Of a stretch of DNA of 64,000 bases, positions 1-9,489 are shown piece after piece. The first letter of the stretch is position 1. The number at the start of each line of letters is the position of its first letter. The notes beneath the pieces were generated by a model, which made no database searches, was not told the origin of the DNA, and saw nothing but the letters and a program-made list of their open reading frames with translations. Origin of the DNA: Nocardioides sp. (lineage in GTDB: Bacteria > Actinomycetota > Actinomycetes > Propionibacteriales > Nocardioidaceae); contig NZ_JACIXG010000002.1 in NCBI RefSeq assembly GCF_014360585.1, positions 1 to 64,000 of the forward strand. The letters run 5' to 3'. A program made the translations under genes and the position numbers.

Positions 1-10
1 TCCGATCCGG

Positions 11-44
11 GCCGGTCGGGCAGTCCAGGGACTGCCCGACCGGC
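11..44 (-). terminator. Intrinsic terminator-like hairpin downstream of the ABC transporter gene
   Basis: Perfect 15-bp inverted repeat GCCGGTCGGGCAGTC / GACTGCCCGACCGGC with 4-nt loop, immediately 3' of the minus-strand CDS ending at 54. Confidence 0.7.
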
Positions 45-53
45 TCTTCGTGT

Positions 54-1796
54 CTACTCTCCGGCGAGGAGCCGCCAGCCCTCGGCCTGCGTACGCTCGC
101 GCCAGAAGTCGAGGTAGCGGCCGCCGTGCGCGAGCAGCTCGTCGTGGCTGCCGCGCTCCACGATCCGCCCGCCGTCCAGGACGACGATCTGGTCGGCGGC
201 CACGACGGTCTGCAGCCGGTGGGCGATGACGATGACCGTACGGTCGGCGGCGAGCGCGGTCAGCGCTTCCTGGACCGCGGCCTCGTTCTCGGCGTCGAGA
301 GCAGCCGTCGCCTCGTCCAGGAGGACGACGGGGGCGTCCTTCAGCAGCGCCCGGGCGATGGAGACCCGCTGCTTCTCACCGCCGGAGAGCGTCGACCCGG
401 CTTCGCCGATCCGGGTCTGCCAGCCGTGCGGGAGACGCGCGACGATGTCGTCGACCCGGGCCAGCCGGGCAGCCTCCCGCAGCTGCTCGTCGGTGGCGTC
501 GGGGCGCGACATCATCACGTTGTCGCGCAGGCTGCCCTCGAAGAGGTAGACGTCCTGGAAGACGATGGAGACGCGCCGCATCAGGGCCTCGGTGCCGAGA
601 TCGCGTACGTCGACGCCACCGAGCCTCACCGAGCCCGCCGTGACGTCGTGGAACCGGGCGACCAGGCGCAGCAGAGTGCTCTTCCCGGAGCCCGACGGAC
701 CCACCACCGCGGTCAGCGAGCGTGGCGGCGCGGTGAGGGAGACCTGGTCGAGGACCTGGGTGGTGCCGTCGTAGGAGAAGGCCACGTCCCGCAGCTCGAT
801 GCCGCTGTCGGCCGGCTCTGCGGGGGTGGTCGGCTCGGGGAGGGGCTCGAGGGCCAGGACGTCGAGGACACGTCGCAACGAGCCCTCCGCGATCCGCAGC
901 GCGCTGGAGAGCTCGCCGTAGTCGATGAGCGACTCCACGAACCGCACCGTGAGAACGAGAAGACCGATCGCGGTGGCCGGGGCGAGCGTGCCGCCGAGGC
1001 TGAGCTGGACGGCCAGCGCGATCACCACGGTGAGCAGCGCCTGGATGGCGAGCAGCTGGATCCCGAGGCCGCCGAAGCCGGTCACCAGCAGCCGTCGGGA
1101 GGCCCGCTTCTGCTCCTTCAGCGCGGTCTCGACGAGCTCGTTGCCGTGAACGGTGCGTCCGAAGACCCGCAGCGCCGGCTGGTTGAGGGCGAACTCGACC
1201 ACGCGCGCCGAGCCCTCGGCCATCGCGGCGTCGTAGGCGCCCTCGCCGCGGCCGACGATCGCCGCGAGGAGCCGGGTGGCGGCCAGCACGGCGAGGACCC
1301 CGGCGAGGAGCGCGAGCGCGAGACGCCACTCCAGGAACGCCATCGCGACGATCACGGTGACCGGGCTGACGACGGCGGCGATCAGCGGCCGCAGCAGATG
1401 GCCCGGCACCGAGGCGATGTCGGTGGCGCCCTTGGAGGCCATCCGGGAGAGCTGTCCGGTGCGGTCCTGGTCGTACCAGCCCAGCGGCAGCCGTACGGTG
1501 TGGTCACCGAGCCTGGCCAGGGTGATGTCGAGCAGGTCGCAGGCCAGGTCGTAGCCGTCCAGGTTGCCCACCGCCAGAGCGACATGATGAGCCACGAAGA
1601 GGCCGGCGAGCACCATCAGCCATGTCGCCGCGGCGTCCCAGTCCTGACGCAGCGCGGCGTCCAGGACCGGTACGACGCAGGCGAAGGCCAGACCCTGGAG
1701 CACCCCGGTGGCGACGAACATCGCCACCACGCGGGCGAGCTGACGCTGGTGCGGGCGGTCCACGAGGGCCGCGAGCAGACGGACGATGGTGATCAT
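54..1796 (-). CDS. ABC transporter ATP-binding/permease protein (exporter half-transporter)
   Basis: Starts MITIVRLLAALVD; TM domain followed by Walker A GPSGSGKST, signature LSGGEKQR, Walker B VVLLDEATAAL. ORF track extends further upstream but that part overlaps the next gene. Confidence 0.9.
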   Translation of the reverse strand: MITIVRLLAALVDRPHQRQLARVVAMFVATGVLQGLAFACVVPVLDAALRQDWDAAATWLMVLAGLFVAHHVALAVGNLDGYDLACDLLDITLARLGDHTVRLPLGWYDQDRTGQLSRMASKGATDIASVPGHLLRPLIAAVVSPVTVIVAMAFLEWRLALALLAGVLAVLAATRLLAAIVGRGEGAYDAAMAEGSARVVEFALNQPALRVFGRTVHGNELVETALKEQKRASRRLLVTGFGGLGIQLLAIQALLTVVIALAVQLSLGGTLAPATAIGLLVLTVRFVESLIDYGELSSALRIAEGSLRRVLDVLALEPLPEPTTPAEPADSGIELRDVAFSYDGTTQVLDQVSLTAPPRSLTAVVGPSGSGKSTLLRLVARFHDVTAGSVRLGGVDVRDLGTEALMRRVSIVFQDVYLFEGSLRDNVMMSRPDATDEQLREAARLARVDDIVARLPHGWQTRIGEAGSTLSGGEKQRVSIARALLKDAPVVLLDEATAALDAENEAAVQEALTALAADRTVIVIAHRLQTVVAADQIVVLDGGRIVERGSHDELLAHGGRYLDFWRERTQAEGWRLLAGE

Positions 1797-3694
1797 GCCG
1801 ACTCCTCCTCGCCGTCGCCGGTCGAGCCGCCGGAGCCGCTCGGCGAAGGCGTGTCGAGACCAACACGGTTTCTGCCCGTGCTCATGACGACTGTGTTGGT
1901 CTCGACGCGCTCGGCCGCGGGCGGCCTCACGGCTCGACCGACGGGGGCCGGGTGGGCGCGCTGGTCGGCGGCCCAGAGCCGGGCGTAACGCCCGCCGCGG
2001 GCGAGCAGCTCCTCGTGGGTGCCGCGCTCGGCGACCCGGCCCGCGTCGAGGAGCACGATCTGGTCGGCCGCGGTGACCGTCGAGAGCCGATGGGCGATCA
2101 CCAGCAGCGTACGTCCGGCGACGAGGCGGGACAGTGCCCGCTGGACGAGGGCCTCCGACTCGGGGTCGGCCGCGGCGGTGGCCTCGTCGAGGACGAGGAT
2201 CGGGGTGTCGGAGAGGAGGGCGCGGGCGATCGCGACCCGCTGCCGCTCGCCTCCGGAGAGCTGGGCGTCCTCGCCGACCACCGACTCGTAGCCGCGTGGA
2301 AGCTCGTCGATGCGGTCGGCGATCTGCGCGGCCGCCGCCGCACGGCGTACGTCCTCGTTGGCTGCCTGGGGGTGGGCCAGCCGGATGTTGTCCCGGATCG
2401 AGGTACGCAGCAGCCCGGTGTCCTGGAAGACGAAGGAGACCTGCTCGTAGAGCTGTGCGCTCGTCAGCTCGCGCAGGTCCACCCCGTCGATGGTGATCCG
2501 GCCGGCCGTCGGGTCGGCGAAGCGGGGCAGCAGCTTGGCGAGCGTCGACTTGCCTGATCCGGAGTGGCCGACGAGCGCGGTCACGGTGCCGGGCTCGAGG
2601 ACCAGGTCGATGTCGTGCAGCACCGCAGCGTTGGTGGGGGAGTAGGCGAAGGAGACGGCCTCGAGCTCGACTCGCGCCGAGGTCGGCGCGGCGGCGGGGA
2701 GCGCGGGCTCGGGAAGCTCCGGCTCGGCCAGGAGCCGCTGGATGCGGCGCGCCGCCTCGGTCGCCTCGCGCAGCTCGCGGGCGGCGTAGCCGGCGACGGT
2801 GACCGGTGCGGTCATCGCCAGCCCGAGGACGAGGAACGGGACCAGGTCCGGCCCGGTGAGCCAGCCGGCCCGCAGCATCCAGACCCCGCCACCGAGGACG
2901 AGCACGAGGGTGAGCGCGGGGGTGAGCGCGAGCTCCATCAGCAGCATGCCGAGGGCGGAGTGACGCATCCAGGCGCGGTTGAAGCCGCCGAACCGGGTGG
3001 CGACCTCGGCCAGGCGCCGGTGGGCCTGCCCGGTGGCACCGAACGTCTTGATCTCCGCGATCCCGCCGCTGTTCTCGACCGTCGCCGCGGCGAGCTCGGC
3101 CAGCCCGGCGTCGTAGTCGCGGTAGAGCGCACCGGCGCCCCGCATCGTGATCCGGAACCCGATCAGGCCGAGCGCGAGCGGGACGAGCGTGACCAGCGCG
3201 AGCGGCGGGGAGACGACGCAGAGGTAGACGGCGACGACGGTCGGGAGCGTGATCGCCGCGGTGAGCTCCATGACCGAGTGGGCGACCAGATGGTGCAGCG
3301 CGGCGACGTCGTCCTGCACCGCCTTCTTGACCGTGCCGGAGTTGCGCTCGGTGAACCATGCCAGCGGCACCCGGCCGAGCCGCGCGACCAGCAGCCGGCG
3401 CAGATGGATGGAGAGGTCGAGGTCGGCGACGTGGGAGAGCCAGGACGAGCCGAGCACCGTCGCCAGGCGCACCAGCAGCGCGGCGACGCTCACCCAGACC
3501 ACGACCCAGGCGCGGTCGGCGTCCACCGCAGAGCCGGGGCCGCCGGTGACCGCGGGCAGCAGGATCCGGGCGAGCTCGACGATCCCGACCAGGGGCACCA
3601 GGCCAGCGACGGTCGAGACGACCATCAGCAGCAGGCTGGCGATCAGCCTTCCCTGGACAGGGCGCAGCGTCTGGAGGAGGGGAGAGCGAGCCAA
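1793..3694 (-). CDS. ABC transporter ATP-binding/permease protein, partner of the downstream half-transporter
   Basis: TM domain plus Walker A GHSGSGKST, signature LSGGERQR, Walker B LVLDEATAA; 4-bp overlap with next gene. Start uncertain; TTG at 3694 preceded by AGGA is a plausible start. Confidence 0.85.
   Translation of the reverse strand: MARSPLLQTLRPVQGRLIASLLLMVVSTVAGLVPLVGIVELARILLPAVTGGPGSAVDADRAWVVVWVSVAALLVRLATVLGSSWLSHVADLDLSIHLRRLLVARLGRVPLAWFTERNSGTVKKAVQDDVAALHHLVAHSVMELTAAITLPTVVAVYLCVVSPPLALVTLVPLALGLIGFRITMRGAGALYRDYDAGLAELAAATVENSGGIAEIKTFGATGQAHRRLAEVATRFGGFNRAWMRHSALGMLLMELALTPALTLVLVLGGGVWMLRAGWLTGPDLVPFLVLGLAMTAPVTVAGYAARELREATEAARRIQRLLAEPELPEPALPAAAPTSARVELEAVSFAYSPTNAAVLHDIDLVLEPGTVTALVGHSGSGKSTLAKLLPRFADPTAGRITIDGVDLRELTSAQLYEQVSFVFQDTGLLRTSIRDNIRLAHPQAANEDVRRAAAAAQIADRIDELPRGYESVVGEDAQLSGGERQRVAIARALLSDTPILVLDEATAAADPESEALVQRALSRLVAGRTLLVIAHRLSTVTAADQIVLLDAGRVAERGTHEELLARGGRYARLWAADQRAHPAPVGRAVRPPAAERVETNTVVMSTGRNRVGLDTPSPSGSGGSTGDGEEESA
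1853..1906. repeat. Perfect 14-bp inverted repeat inside the 3' end of the ABC transporter CDS
   Basis: GTCGAGACCAACAC (1853-1866) and GTGTTGGTCTCGAC (1893-1906). Confidence 0.9.
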
Positions 3695-3743
3695 CTGATG
3701 TCCTGCCGAGATCGGGGGGTTGCGGCGTACGAGATCCTCGGCG

Positions 3744-4415
3744 TCAGCCGGGGTGACCGGCCGGCGCAAGAAGACGCTCGAGCTCGTCCTCCTGCTCGGT
3801 GGGCACGACGAAGAGGAGCTCGTCGCCCTGCTCGAGAGGCTGCTCGGGCGTGGGTACGTAGACCTGACCGTCACGCAGGAGCGTGACCAGCGCGCAGTTC
3901 TCCGGGAACGGCACCAGGCCGGTCGGCTTGCCGACATAGGGCGAGTCGGCGGGCAGGGTGATCTCGACCAGGTTGGCCTGTCCCTGCCGGAAGGTGAACA
4001 GCCGCACCAGGTCGCCCACCGTGACGGCCTCCTCGACCAGCGCGGACATGATCCGCGGTGTCGAGACGTTGACGTCGACTCCCCACGCCTCGGTGAAGAG
4101 CCACTCGTTGTTGGGGTGGTTGACCCGGCCGACGGTGCGCGGCACGGCGAACTCGGTCTTGGCCAGCAGCGAGCAGACCAGGTTGGCCTTGTCGTCGCCG
4201 GTCGCGGCGATGACCACGTCGCAGTTGTCGAGCCTGGCCTCCTCGAGCGAGGAGAGCTCACAGGCGTCGGCGAGCAGCCACTCCGCGTCGGGCACCCGCT
4301 CGGGCTTGATCGAGCCCGGGTTCTTGTCGATGAGGAGCACCTCGTGGCCGTTGGTGATCAGCTCACGGGCGATGGACCTGCCGACTGCCCCGGCTCCCGC
4401 AATCGCTACGCGCAT
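3744..4415 (-). CDS. TrkA family K+ uptake regulatory protein (RCK_N/RCK_C), CeoC-like
   Basis: MRVAIAGAGAVGRSIARELITNGHEVLLIDKNP Rossmann fold; C-terminal RCK_C; overlaps preceding trkA by 1 bp. Confidence 0.9.
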   Translation of the reverse strand: MRVAIAGAGAVGRSIARELITNGHEVLLIDKNPGSIKPERVPDAEWLLADACELSSLEEARLDNCDVVIAATGDDKANLVCSLLAKTEFAVPRTVGRVNHPNNEWLFTEAWGVDVNVSTPRIMSALVEEAVTVGDLVRLFTFRQGQANLVEITLPADSPYVGKPTGLVPFPENCALVTLLRDGQVYVPTPEQPLEQGDELLFVVPTEQEDELERLLAPAGHPG

Positions 4416-5077
4416 CACTCCTCCTCGGGACCGTTCTTGATCGTCTGGTACGCCTGTGCGGTGTTCTCCTCGCGCATCACGACGTGGAGCACGTCGCCCT
4501 CCTGGATCACGCTCTCGCGGACCGGCAGCATGCCCTCGCCGAGCCGGTCGATCCAAGCGATGCGGCTTCCGGACTGGCGCTGGAACTTGATGGTCCGCTC
4601 GCCGACCCAGGACTCGGGCATGACGACCTGGTCGATGCGGATGTTGCCCGACATGTCCCGGAAGTCGGGCTCGGCGCCGGCCGGGAGGAGCCGGCGGAGC
4701 ACCTGGTCGGCGGTCCACTTCACCGTCGCCACCGTGCTGATCCCGAGGCGCTGGTAGACCTCGGCGCGGCCGGGGTCGTAGATGCGGGCCACGACCTGCT
4801 GGATGCCGAACTCCTCGCGCGCGACCCGGGCGGAGATGATGTTGGAGTTGTCGCCGCTCGAGACCGCCGCGAACGCCTCGGCCCGCTTGATGCCGGCCTT
4901 GAGCAGGACCTCCCGGTCGAAGCCCATTCCGGCGACCTTGTCGCCGTTGAAGCCCGGTCCGAGCCGCCGGAACGCTTCGGAGTTCTGGTCGATGACCGAG
5001 ACCGTGTGGTTGCGGTCCTCGAGGCTCCTGGCCAGGGTCGAGCCGACCCGGCCACAGCCCATGATCACTACGTGCAC
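4415..5077 (-). CDS. TrkA family K+ uptake regulatory protein (RCK), CeoB-like
   Basis: MHVVIMGCGRVGSTLARSLEDRNHTVSVIDQN; NAD-binding GxGxxG and RCK_C. Confidence 0.9.
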   Translation of the reverse strand: MHVVIMGCGRVGSTLARSLEDRNHTVSVIDQNSEAFRRLGPGFNGDKVAGMGFDREVLLKAGIKRAEAFAAVSSGDNSNIISARVAREEFGIQQVVARIYDPGRAEVYQRLGISTVATVKWTADQVLRRLLPAGAEPDFRDMSGNIRIDQVVMPESWVGERTIKFQRQSGSRIAWIDRLGEGMLPVRESVIQEGDVLHVVMREENTAQAYQTIKNGPEEE

Positions 5078-5196
5078 CGTGTCATGATTGCACTCGCTCG
5101 GCCTGCGCGTCGCCTACGCCCTCGAAGTTGGCGTGTTCGGTGCGATGGCGATCCGGAAGCGCGCGGAAGGCGCTATGTGCCGTAGCGTCTTCCGTT

Positions 5197-7212
5197 GTGG
5201 GTGTTGGTGATGTCTCCAAGCGGATTCTGATCGGCCGCAAGCTCCGCAGCTCGCAGCTGGGTGAGACGCTGCTGCCGAAGCGCATCGCGCTACCCGTCTT
5301 CGCCAGCGACGCGCTCTCCTCGGTGGCCTACGCGCCCGACGAGATCTTCATCATGCTCTCGGTCGCCGGCGCCTCGGCGTACGTGTGGTCGTGGAAGATC
5401 GCGCTGGTCGTCGTCTGCGTGATGATCGCGGTGATCGCCTCCTACCGGCAGACCGTGCACGCCTACCCGTCGGGTGGCGGCGACTACGAGGTCGCGACGG
5501 TCAACCTGGGTGACAAGGCCGGCACGACGGTCGCCAGCGCGCTGCTGGTCGACTACGTCCTCACCGTGGCGGTGTCCATCTCAGCAGGTGCCAACTACGC
5601 AGCGTCCGCGCTCCCGCTCCTGCGCGACTACGAGGTGGCCGTCGCCGTCGGGCTGGTCGTCCTGCTCGCCGCGATGAACCTGCGCGGCGTGCGCGAGGCC
5701 GGGGCGACGTTCGCCATCCCGACCTACCTGTTCATGTTCGCCATCGCCGCGATGGCTGTCACCGGGTTCGTCCAGATGATGAGGGGCGATCTGCCACAGG
5801 TCGAGAGCGCGGCCTACGACATCGCACCGGTTCCCGGCTGGGACGGTCCGCTCACCGCGTTGGCCCTGGCCTTCCTCCTGGCGCGGGCGTTCTCCTCGGG
5901 GTCCGCGGCGCTGACCGGTGTGGAGGCCGTCTCCAACGGCGTACCGGCCTTCCGCAAGCCCAAGTCGAAGAACGCTGCCACGACGCTGGCCATGCTGGGG
6001 CTGATCGGCATCGCCATGATGATGTCCATCATCGTGCTGGCCCGCGAGATGGGCATCCGGATGGTCGACCCCGGCGAGCAGAACCGCCTCCTGCTGAACG
6101 GGGTGCCGCTGTCGGACAGTCACGTCCAGGATCCGGCGATCGCCCAGATCGGGCGGGCCGTCTTCGAGGGGTTCCCGCCCGCCTTCTATCTGGTCGTGGT
6201 GGTCACCGGGCTGATCCTGGTGCTGGCTGCCAACACCGCGTTCAACGGCTTCCCCGTCCTCGCCTCGATCCTGGCCAAGGACGGCTACGCCCCGCGTGCC
6301 CTCGGTTCCCGGGGCGATCGGCTGGCCTACTCCAACGGCATCGGATTCCTGGCGATCATGGCGATCGTCCTCATCCTCGTCTTCGAGGCCGAGACGACCC
6401 GGCTGATCCAGCTCTACATCGTCGGCGTCTTCGTCTCGTTCAACCTCAGCCAGCTCGGCATGATCCGCCATTGGACCCGCGAGCTGAAGTCCGAACGTGA
6501 TCCCGGTGAGCGGATGCGGATGCAGCGCTCCCGACTGATCAACACGATCGGTCTCTGCATGACCGCCGCGGTGCTGGTCATCGTGTTCGTGACGAAGTTC
6601 CTCGCCGGTGCCTGGATCGCGATCCTGGCGATGGTGATCTTCTACTCCGGCATGCGCAGCATCAAGCGACACTATGACAACGTCGCCGCGGAGCTGGCCG
6701 CCGACGAGCGCGACCGGGTGCTGCCGACCCGGGTCCACGCGATCGTCCTGGTCTCCAAGCTCCACAAGCCGACGCTGCGAGCGCTGGCCTTCGCCCAGGC
6801 GACCCGGCCCAACGCGCTCGAGGCGGTGACCGTCTCGACCACCGACTCCGACACCGCCGAGCTGCTGAAGCAGTGGGACGAGCGCAACCTGCCGATGCCG
6901 CTGAAGGTGCTCCACTCGCCCTACCGCGAGCTGATCCGCCCGGTCGTGGAGTACGCCTCGGCGATCCGCGACGCCAACCCGCGTGGAGTCGTGGCCGTCT
7001 ACATCCCGGAGTACGTCGTCGGCCGCTGGTGGGAGCAGTTCCTCCACAACCAGACTGCGCTGCGGCTCAAGGGCCGGCTGCTGTTCACGCCGGGCGTCAT
7101 GGTCATCTCGGTGCCCTACCAGCTGGCATCGGGCAAGGAACGCGCGGAAGAGTTGCGCGAAGAATACTGGCTGGCCCCCGGGCTGCGCCGAGGAAGCGAC
7201 GGACGACGATGA
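5197..7212 (+). CDS. APC superfamily transporter, KimA/YdaO-like K+ importer
   Basis: RILIGRKLRSSQLGETLLPKRIALPVFASDALSSVAYAPDEI, SYRQTVHAYPSGGGDY and the hydrophilic C-terminal domain resemble KimA. GTG at 5197 is the likely start; the tracked start at 5128 seems too far upstream. Confidence 0.82.
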   Translation: MGVGDVSKRILIGRKLRSSQLGETLLPKRIALPVFASDALSSVAYAPDEIFIMLSVAGASAYVWSWKIALVVVCVMIAVIASYRQTVHAYPSGGGDYEVATVNLGDKAGTTVASALLVDYVLTVAVSISAGANYAASALPLLRDYEVAVAVGLVVLLAAMNLRGVREAGATFAIPTYLFMFAIAAMAVTGFVQMMRGDLPQVESAAYDIAPVPGWDGPLTALALAFLLARAFSSGSAALTGVEAVSNGVPAFRKPKSKNAATTLAMLGLIGIAMMMSIIVLAREMGIRMVDPGEQNRLLLNGVPLSDSHVQDPAIAQIGRAVFEGFPPAFYLVVVVTGLILVLAANTAFNGFPVLASILAKDGYAPRALGSRGDRLAYSNGIGFLAIMAIVLILVFEAETTRLIQLYIVGVFVSFNLSQLGMIRHWTRELKSERDPGERMRMQRSRLINTIGLCMTAAVLVIVFVTKFLAGAWIAILAMVIFYSGMRSIKRHYDNVAAELAADERDRVLPTRVHAIVLVSKLHKPTLRALAFAQATRPNALEAVTVSTTDSDTAELLKQWDERNLPMPLKVLHSPYRELIRPVVEYASAIRDANPRGVVAVYIPEYVVGRWWEQFLHNQTALRLKGRLLFTPGVMVISVPYQLASGKERAEELREEYWLAPGLRRGSDGRR

Positions 7213-8405
7213 GCGGCACACGCAGACCCCCACGCGGGCGGCGGCCACGTCCGAAGGCCGCGAAGGGCGAGTCCTACGTCGGTCGGCGCTTCGAGGTCGA
7301 GGTCGGGCCGGTCGCGCACGGCGGTCACTTCGTCGCCCGGGTTCAGATCGAAGCCGGCACGTCCAAGGAGGGCTCTCGCGTCGTCTTCGTACGCCACGCC
7401 CTGCCCGGCGAGCAGGTGGTCGTCGAGATCACCGAGGGCACCGCCGGTGACCGGTTCTGGCGCGGCGACGCGGTCTCGGTGCTCGAGGAGTCACCGGAAC
7501 GCGTCGTTCCGCCGTGTCCGTACGCCGGCCCCGGGCTCTGCGGCGGCTGCGACCTCCAGCACGTCTCGCTCTCGGGGCAGCGCGACCTGAAGGCCACGGT
7601 CCTGCGGGAGCAGCTGGTGCGGCTGGGTGGCCTCGACGCCGCTGACCCACTGCTGACCGCCCTCGTCGTCGAGGCCGTTCCCGGCGATGTCGACGGCCTG
7701 CGGTGGCGTACGCGTCAGCGCTATGTCGCCGCGCCAGGCGGTGGACGCGGGATGCGGAAGTATCGCTCGCACGAGGTGATCCCCGTCGACGACTGCCTGA
7801 TCGCCGCTGTCGACGCGCGCGAACCCGCTCCCGGGACCGTCGTCGAACGAGTCGACGTCGGGGGAGTCGCGCACACCTTCGAGGTCGCCACCGACGGCTT
7901 CTGGCAGGTGCATCCCGGTGCGCCGGAGGCGTTGGTCTCGGCTGTGCTCGCAGCGCTCTCGCCGGCCCCGGGCGATTCCGCCCTGGACCTCTACGCCGGT
8001 GTGGGTCTCTTCTCCGCCTATCTCGCCGACAGGGTGGGACCCTTCGGGAAGGTCGTCGCCGTCGAGGGAGACCGGACCGCGTCCGCGCTCACCGCGAGCA
8101 ACGTCCCATCCGCCGAGGCGATCGCAGGCGACGTCGGCACCGTCCTGGCCGACCTGGGGGAGCGGTCGTTCGACCTGGTCGTCCTCGACCCACCCCGCGA
8201 GGGCGCTCGACGAGCCGTCGTCGAGGCCGTCGTCGCGCGCACGCCCCGGAAGGTCGCCTACGTCGCCTGCGACCCCGCGGCGCTGGCTCGCGACGTAGCG
8301 ATCTTCGCCGAGCACGGTTACCGGCTGCGCTCCCTGCGCGCCTTCGATCTCTTCCCGATGACTCATCACGTCGAGGCCGTCGCACTGCTGGAGAGGACCG
8401 ACTGA
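7209..8405 (+). CDS. TRAM domain-containing class I SAM-dependent RNA methyltransferase (RumA/TrmA type)
   Basis: TRAM domain; CPYAGPGLCGGCDLQHV cluster; LDLYAGVGLFSAYL; LDPPREG; YVACDPAALARD. Confidence 0.9.
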   Translation: MSGTRRPPRGRRPRPKAAKGESYVGRRFEVEVGPVAHGGHFVARVQIEAGTSKEGSRVVFVRHALPGEQVVVEITEGTAGDRFWRGDAVSVLEESPERVVPPCPYAGPGLCGGCDLQHVSLSGQRDLKATVLREQLVRLGGLDAADPLLTALVVEAVPGDVDGLRWRTRQRYVAAPGGGRGMRKYRSHEVIPVDDCLIAAVDAREPAPGTVVERVDVGGVAHTFEVATDGFWQVHPGAPEALVSAVLAALSPAPGDSALDLYAGVGLFSAYLADRVGPFGKVVAVEGDRTASALTASNVPSAEAIAGDVGTVLADLGERSFDLVVLDPPREGARRAVVEAVVARTPRKVAYVACDPAALARDVAIFAEHGYRLRSLRAFDLFPMTHHVEAVALLERTD

Positions 8406-8655
8406 CCGGCTGCGTACAGGCCCAACTCCTTCAGGTCGGTTCCACAGGGCGCTGAAGGCGACCGGCGCGCTGTCGACGGTGAACTCGGACATCGGCATGC
8501 CGAACCCACGGACGACGTCGACCAACGGGTTGTCGTCGATGGTCACCGCCAGGATTATCCTGGAGTCGCCGGCGCTGTCCTGGTCCTGTGCGCCGTCGCG
8601 CTCGACCGCACCTATATCGGTTGCGCATCGTGGACATCGGCGCTGAGATGCTGTC

Positions 8656-9489
8656 GTGAGCGATGACCTGTGGGGGACCGACCGGCTCGATCTGACCGCC
8701 TATCTGGAGCGGATCGGGGTGGCTGAGCCGCCCGGTCCCTCGCGCGAGGTCCTGGAGGAGATCTACGACGCACACCTGCGCACCTTCACCTTCGACAACA
8801 TCGACGTGCTGCTGGAGCAGCACCCTGGCGTCGACCTGGCGGACGTGCAGACGAAGTTCGTCGGGCGGGGGAGAGGCGGCTACTGCTTCGAGCACGGGAC
8901 GCTCCTCGCGGCAGCGCTCGAGCAGTTGGGATACGCCGTCGAGCGACGGCTCGCGCGGGTCGGTGACGACCCGACCGGCGCCGGACGTACGCATCTGGTG
9001 GCCGTCATCGATCTCGACGGCGAGCGGCTGCTGGCGGATCCCGGGTTCGGGCTGAGCGTGTGGCGGCCGATCCCGCTGGTCGACGGGGCCGTCGACCAGC
9101 TCGGCGGCATCACCCATCGGGTGCGGTGGACCGAGCTCGGCTGGGCGCTGGAGCGGGCGAAGGGCGAGGGGTGGGATCTGATGCACACCCACGACGAGGC
9201 GCTGGTGGTGCCCAGCGACGTCGCGCTCGGCCACCACTACACCAGCACCCACCCGACGGTGCACTTCCGCCACCGGCTGATCGTGACCAAGCTCCTCGCC
9301 GACCGTCACGTCAGCCTCACCCACGACACCGTCACCATCCGCCGTGCGGGCGAGGACACCGAGCACCGCGAGATCGGGCTGGACGAGGCGATGGCCTACG
9401 TCGAGGAGCTCGAGGTGCCGCTCACCGACGACGAGCGTGTCCGCCTGCGCGAGCGCCTGGAGACCCTCGAGTCCCAGGCGAGTCGCTAG
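8656..9489 (+). CDS. nat: Arylamine N-acetyltransferase
   Basis: FTFDNIDVLL, VGRGRGGYCFEHGTLLAAAL (catalytic Cys), RTHLVAVIDLDGERLLADPGFG (His/Asp). Confidence 0.88.
   Translation: MSDDLWGTDRLDLTAYLERIGVAEPPGPSREVLEEIYDAHLRTFTFDNIDVLLEQHPGVDLADVQTKFVGRGRGGYCFEHGTLLAAALEQLGYAVERRLARVGDDPTGAGRTHLVAVIDLDGERLLADPGFGLSVWRPIPLVDGAVDQLGGITHRVRWTELGWALERAKGEGWDLMHTHDEALVVPSDVALGHHYTSTHPTVHFRHRLIVTKLLADRHVSLTHDTVTIRRAGEDTEHREIGLDEAMAYVEELEVPLTDDERVRLRERLETLESQASR

Noticed and set aside
126-1988. 620-aa plus-strand ORF antisense to ABC transporter
   Set aside because: D/G/H/R-rich frame artefact; minus-strand ABC ATPase motifs are decisive
54-5077. ABC pair as a siderophore (IrtAB-like) importer
   Set aside because: No siderophore synthesis or siderophore-interacting FAD domain visible; exporter-fold pair annotated generically
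5078-5196. ydaO-type c-di-AMP riboswitch upstream of the KimA-like gene
   Set aside because: Intergenic gap is ~119 bp including promoter, too short for the full aptamer, and I could not identify its conserved elements
8406-8655. Short minus-strand peptide MTIDDNPLVDVVRGFGMPMSEFTVDSAPVAFSALWNRPEG between the TRAM methyltransferase and nat
   Set aside because: Possible remnant, but frame runs into antisense of the methyltransferase and I recognise no family; insufficient support
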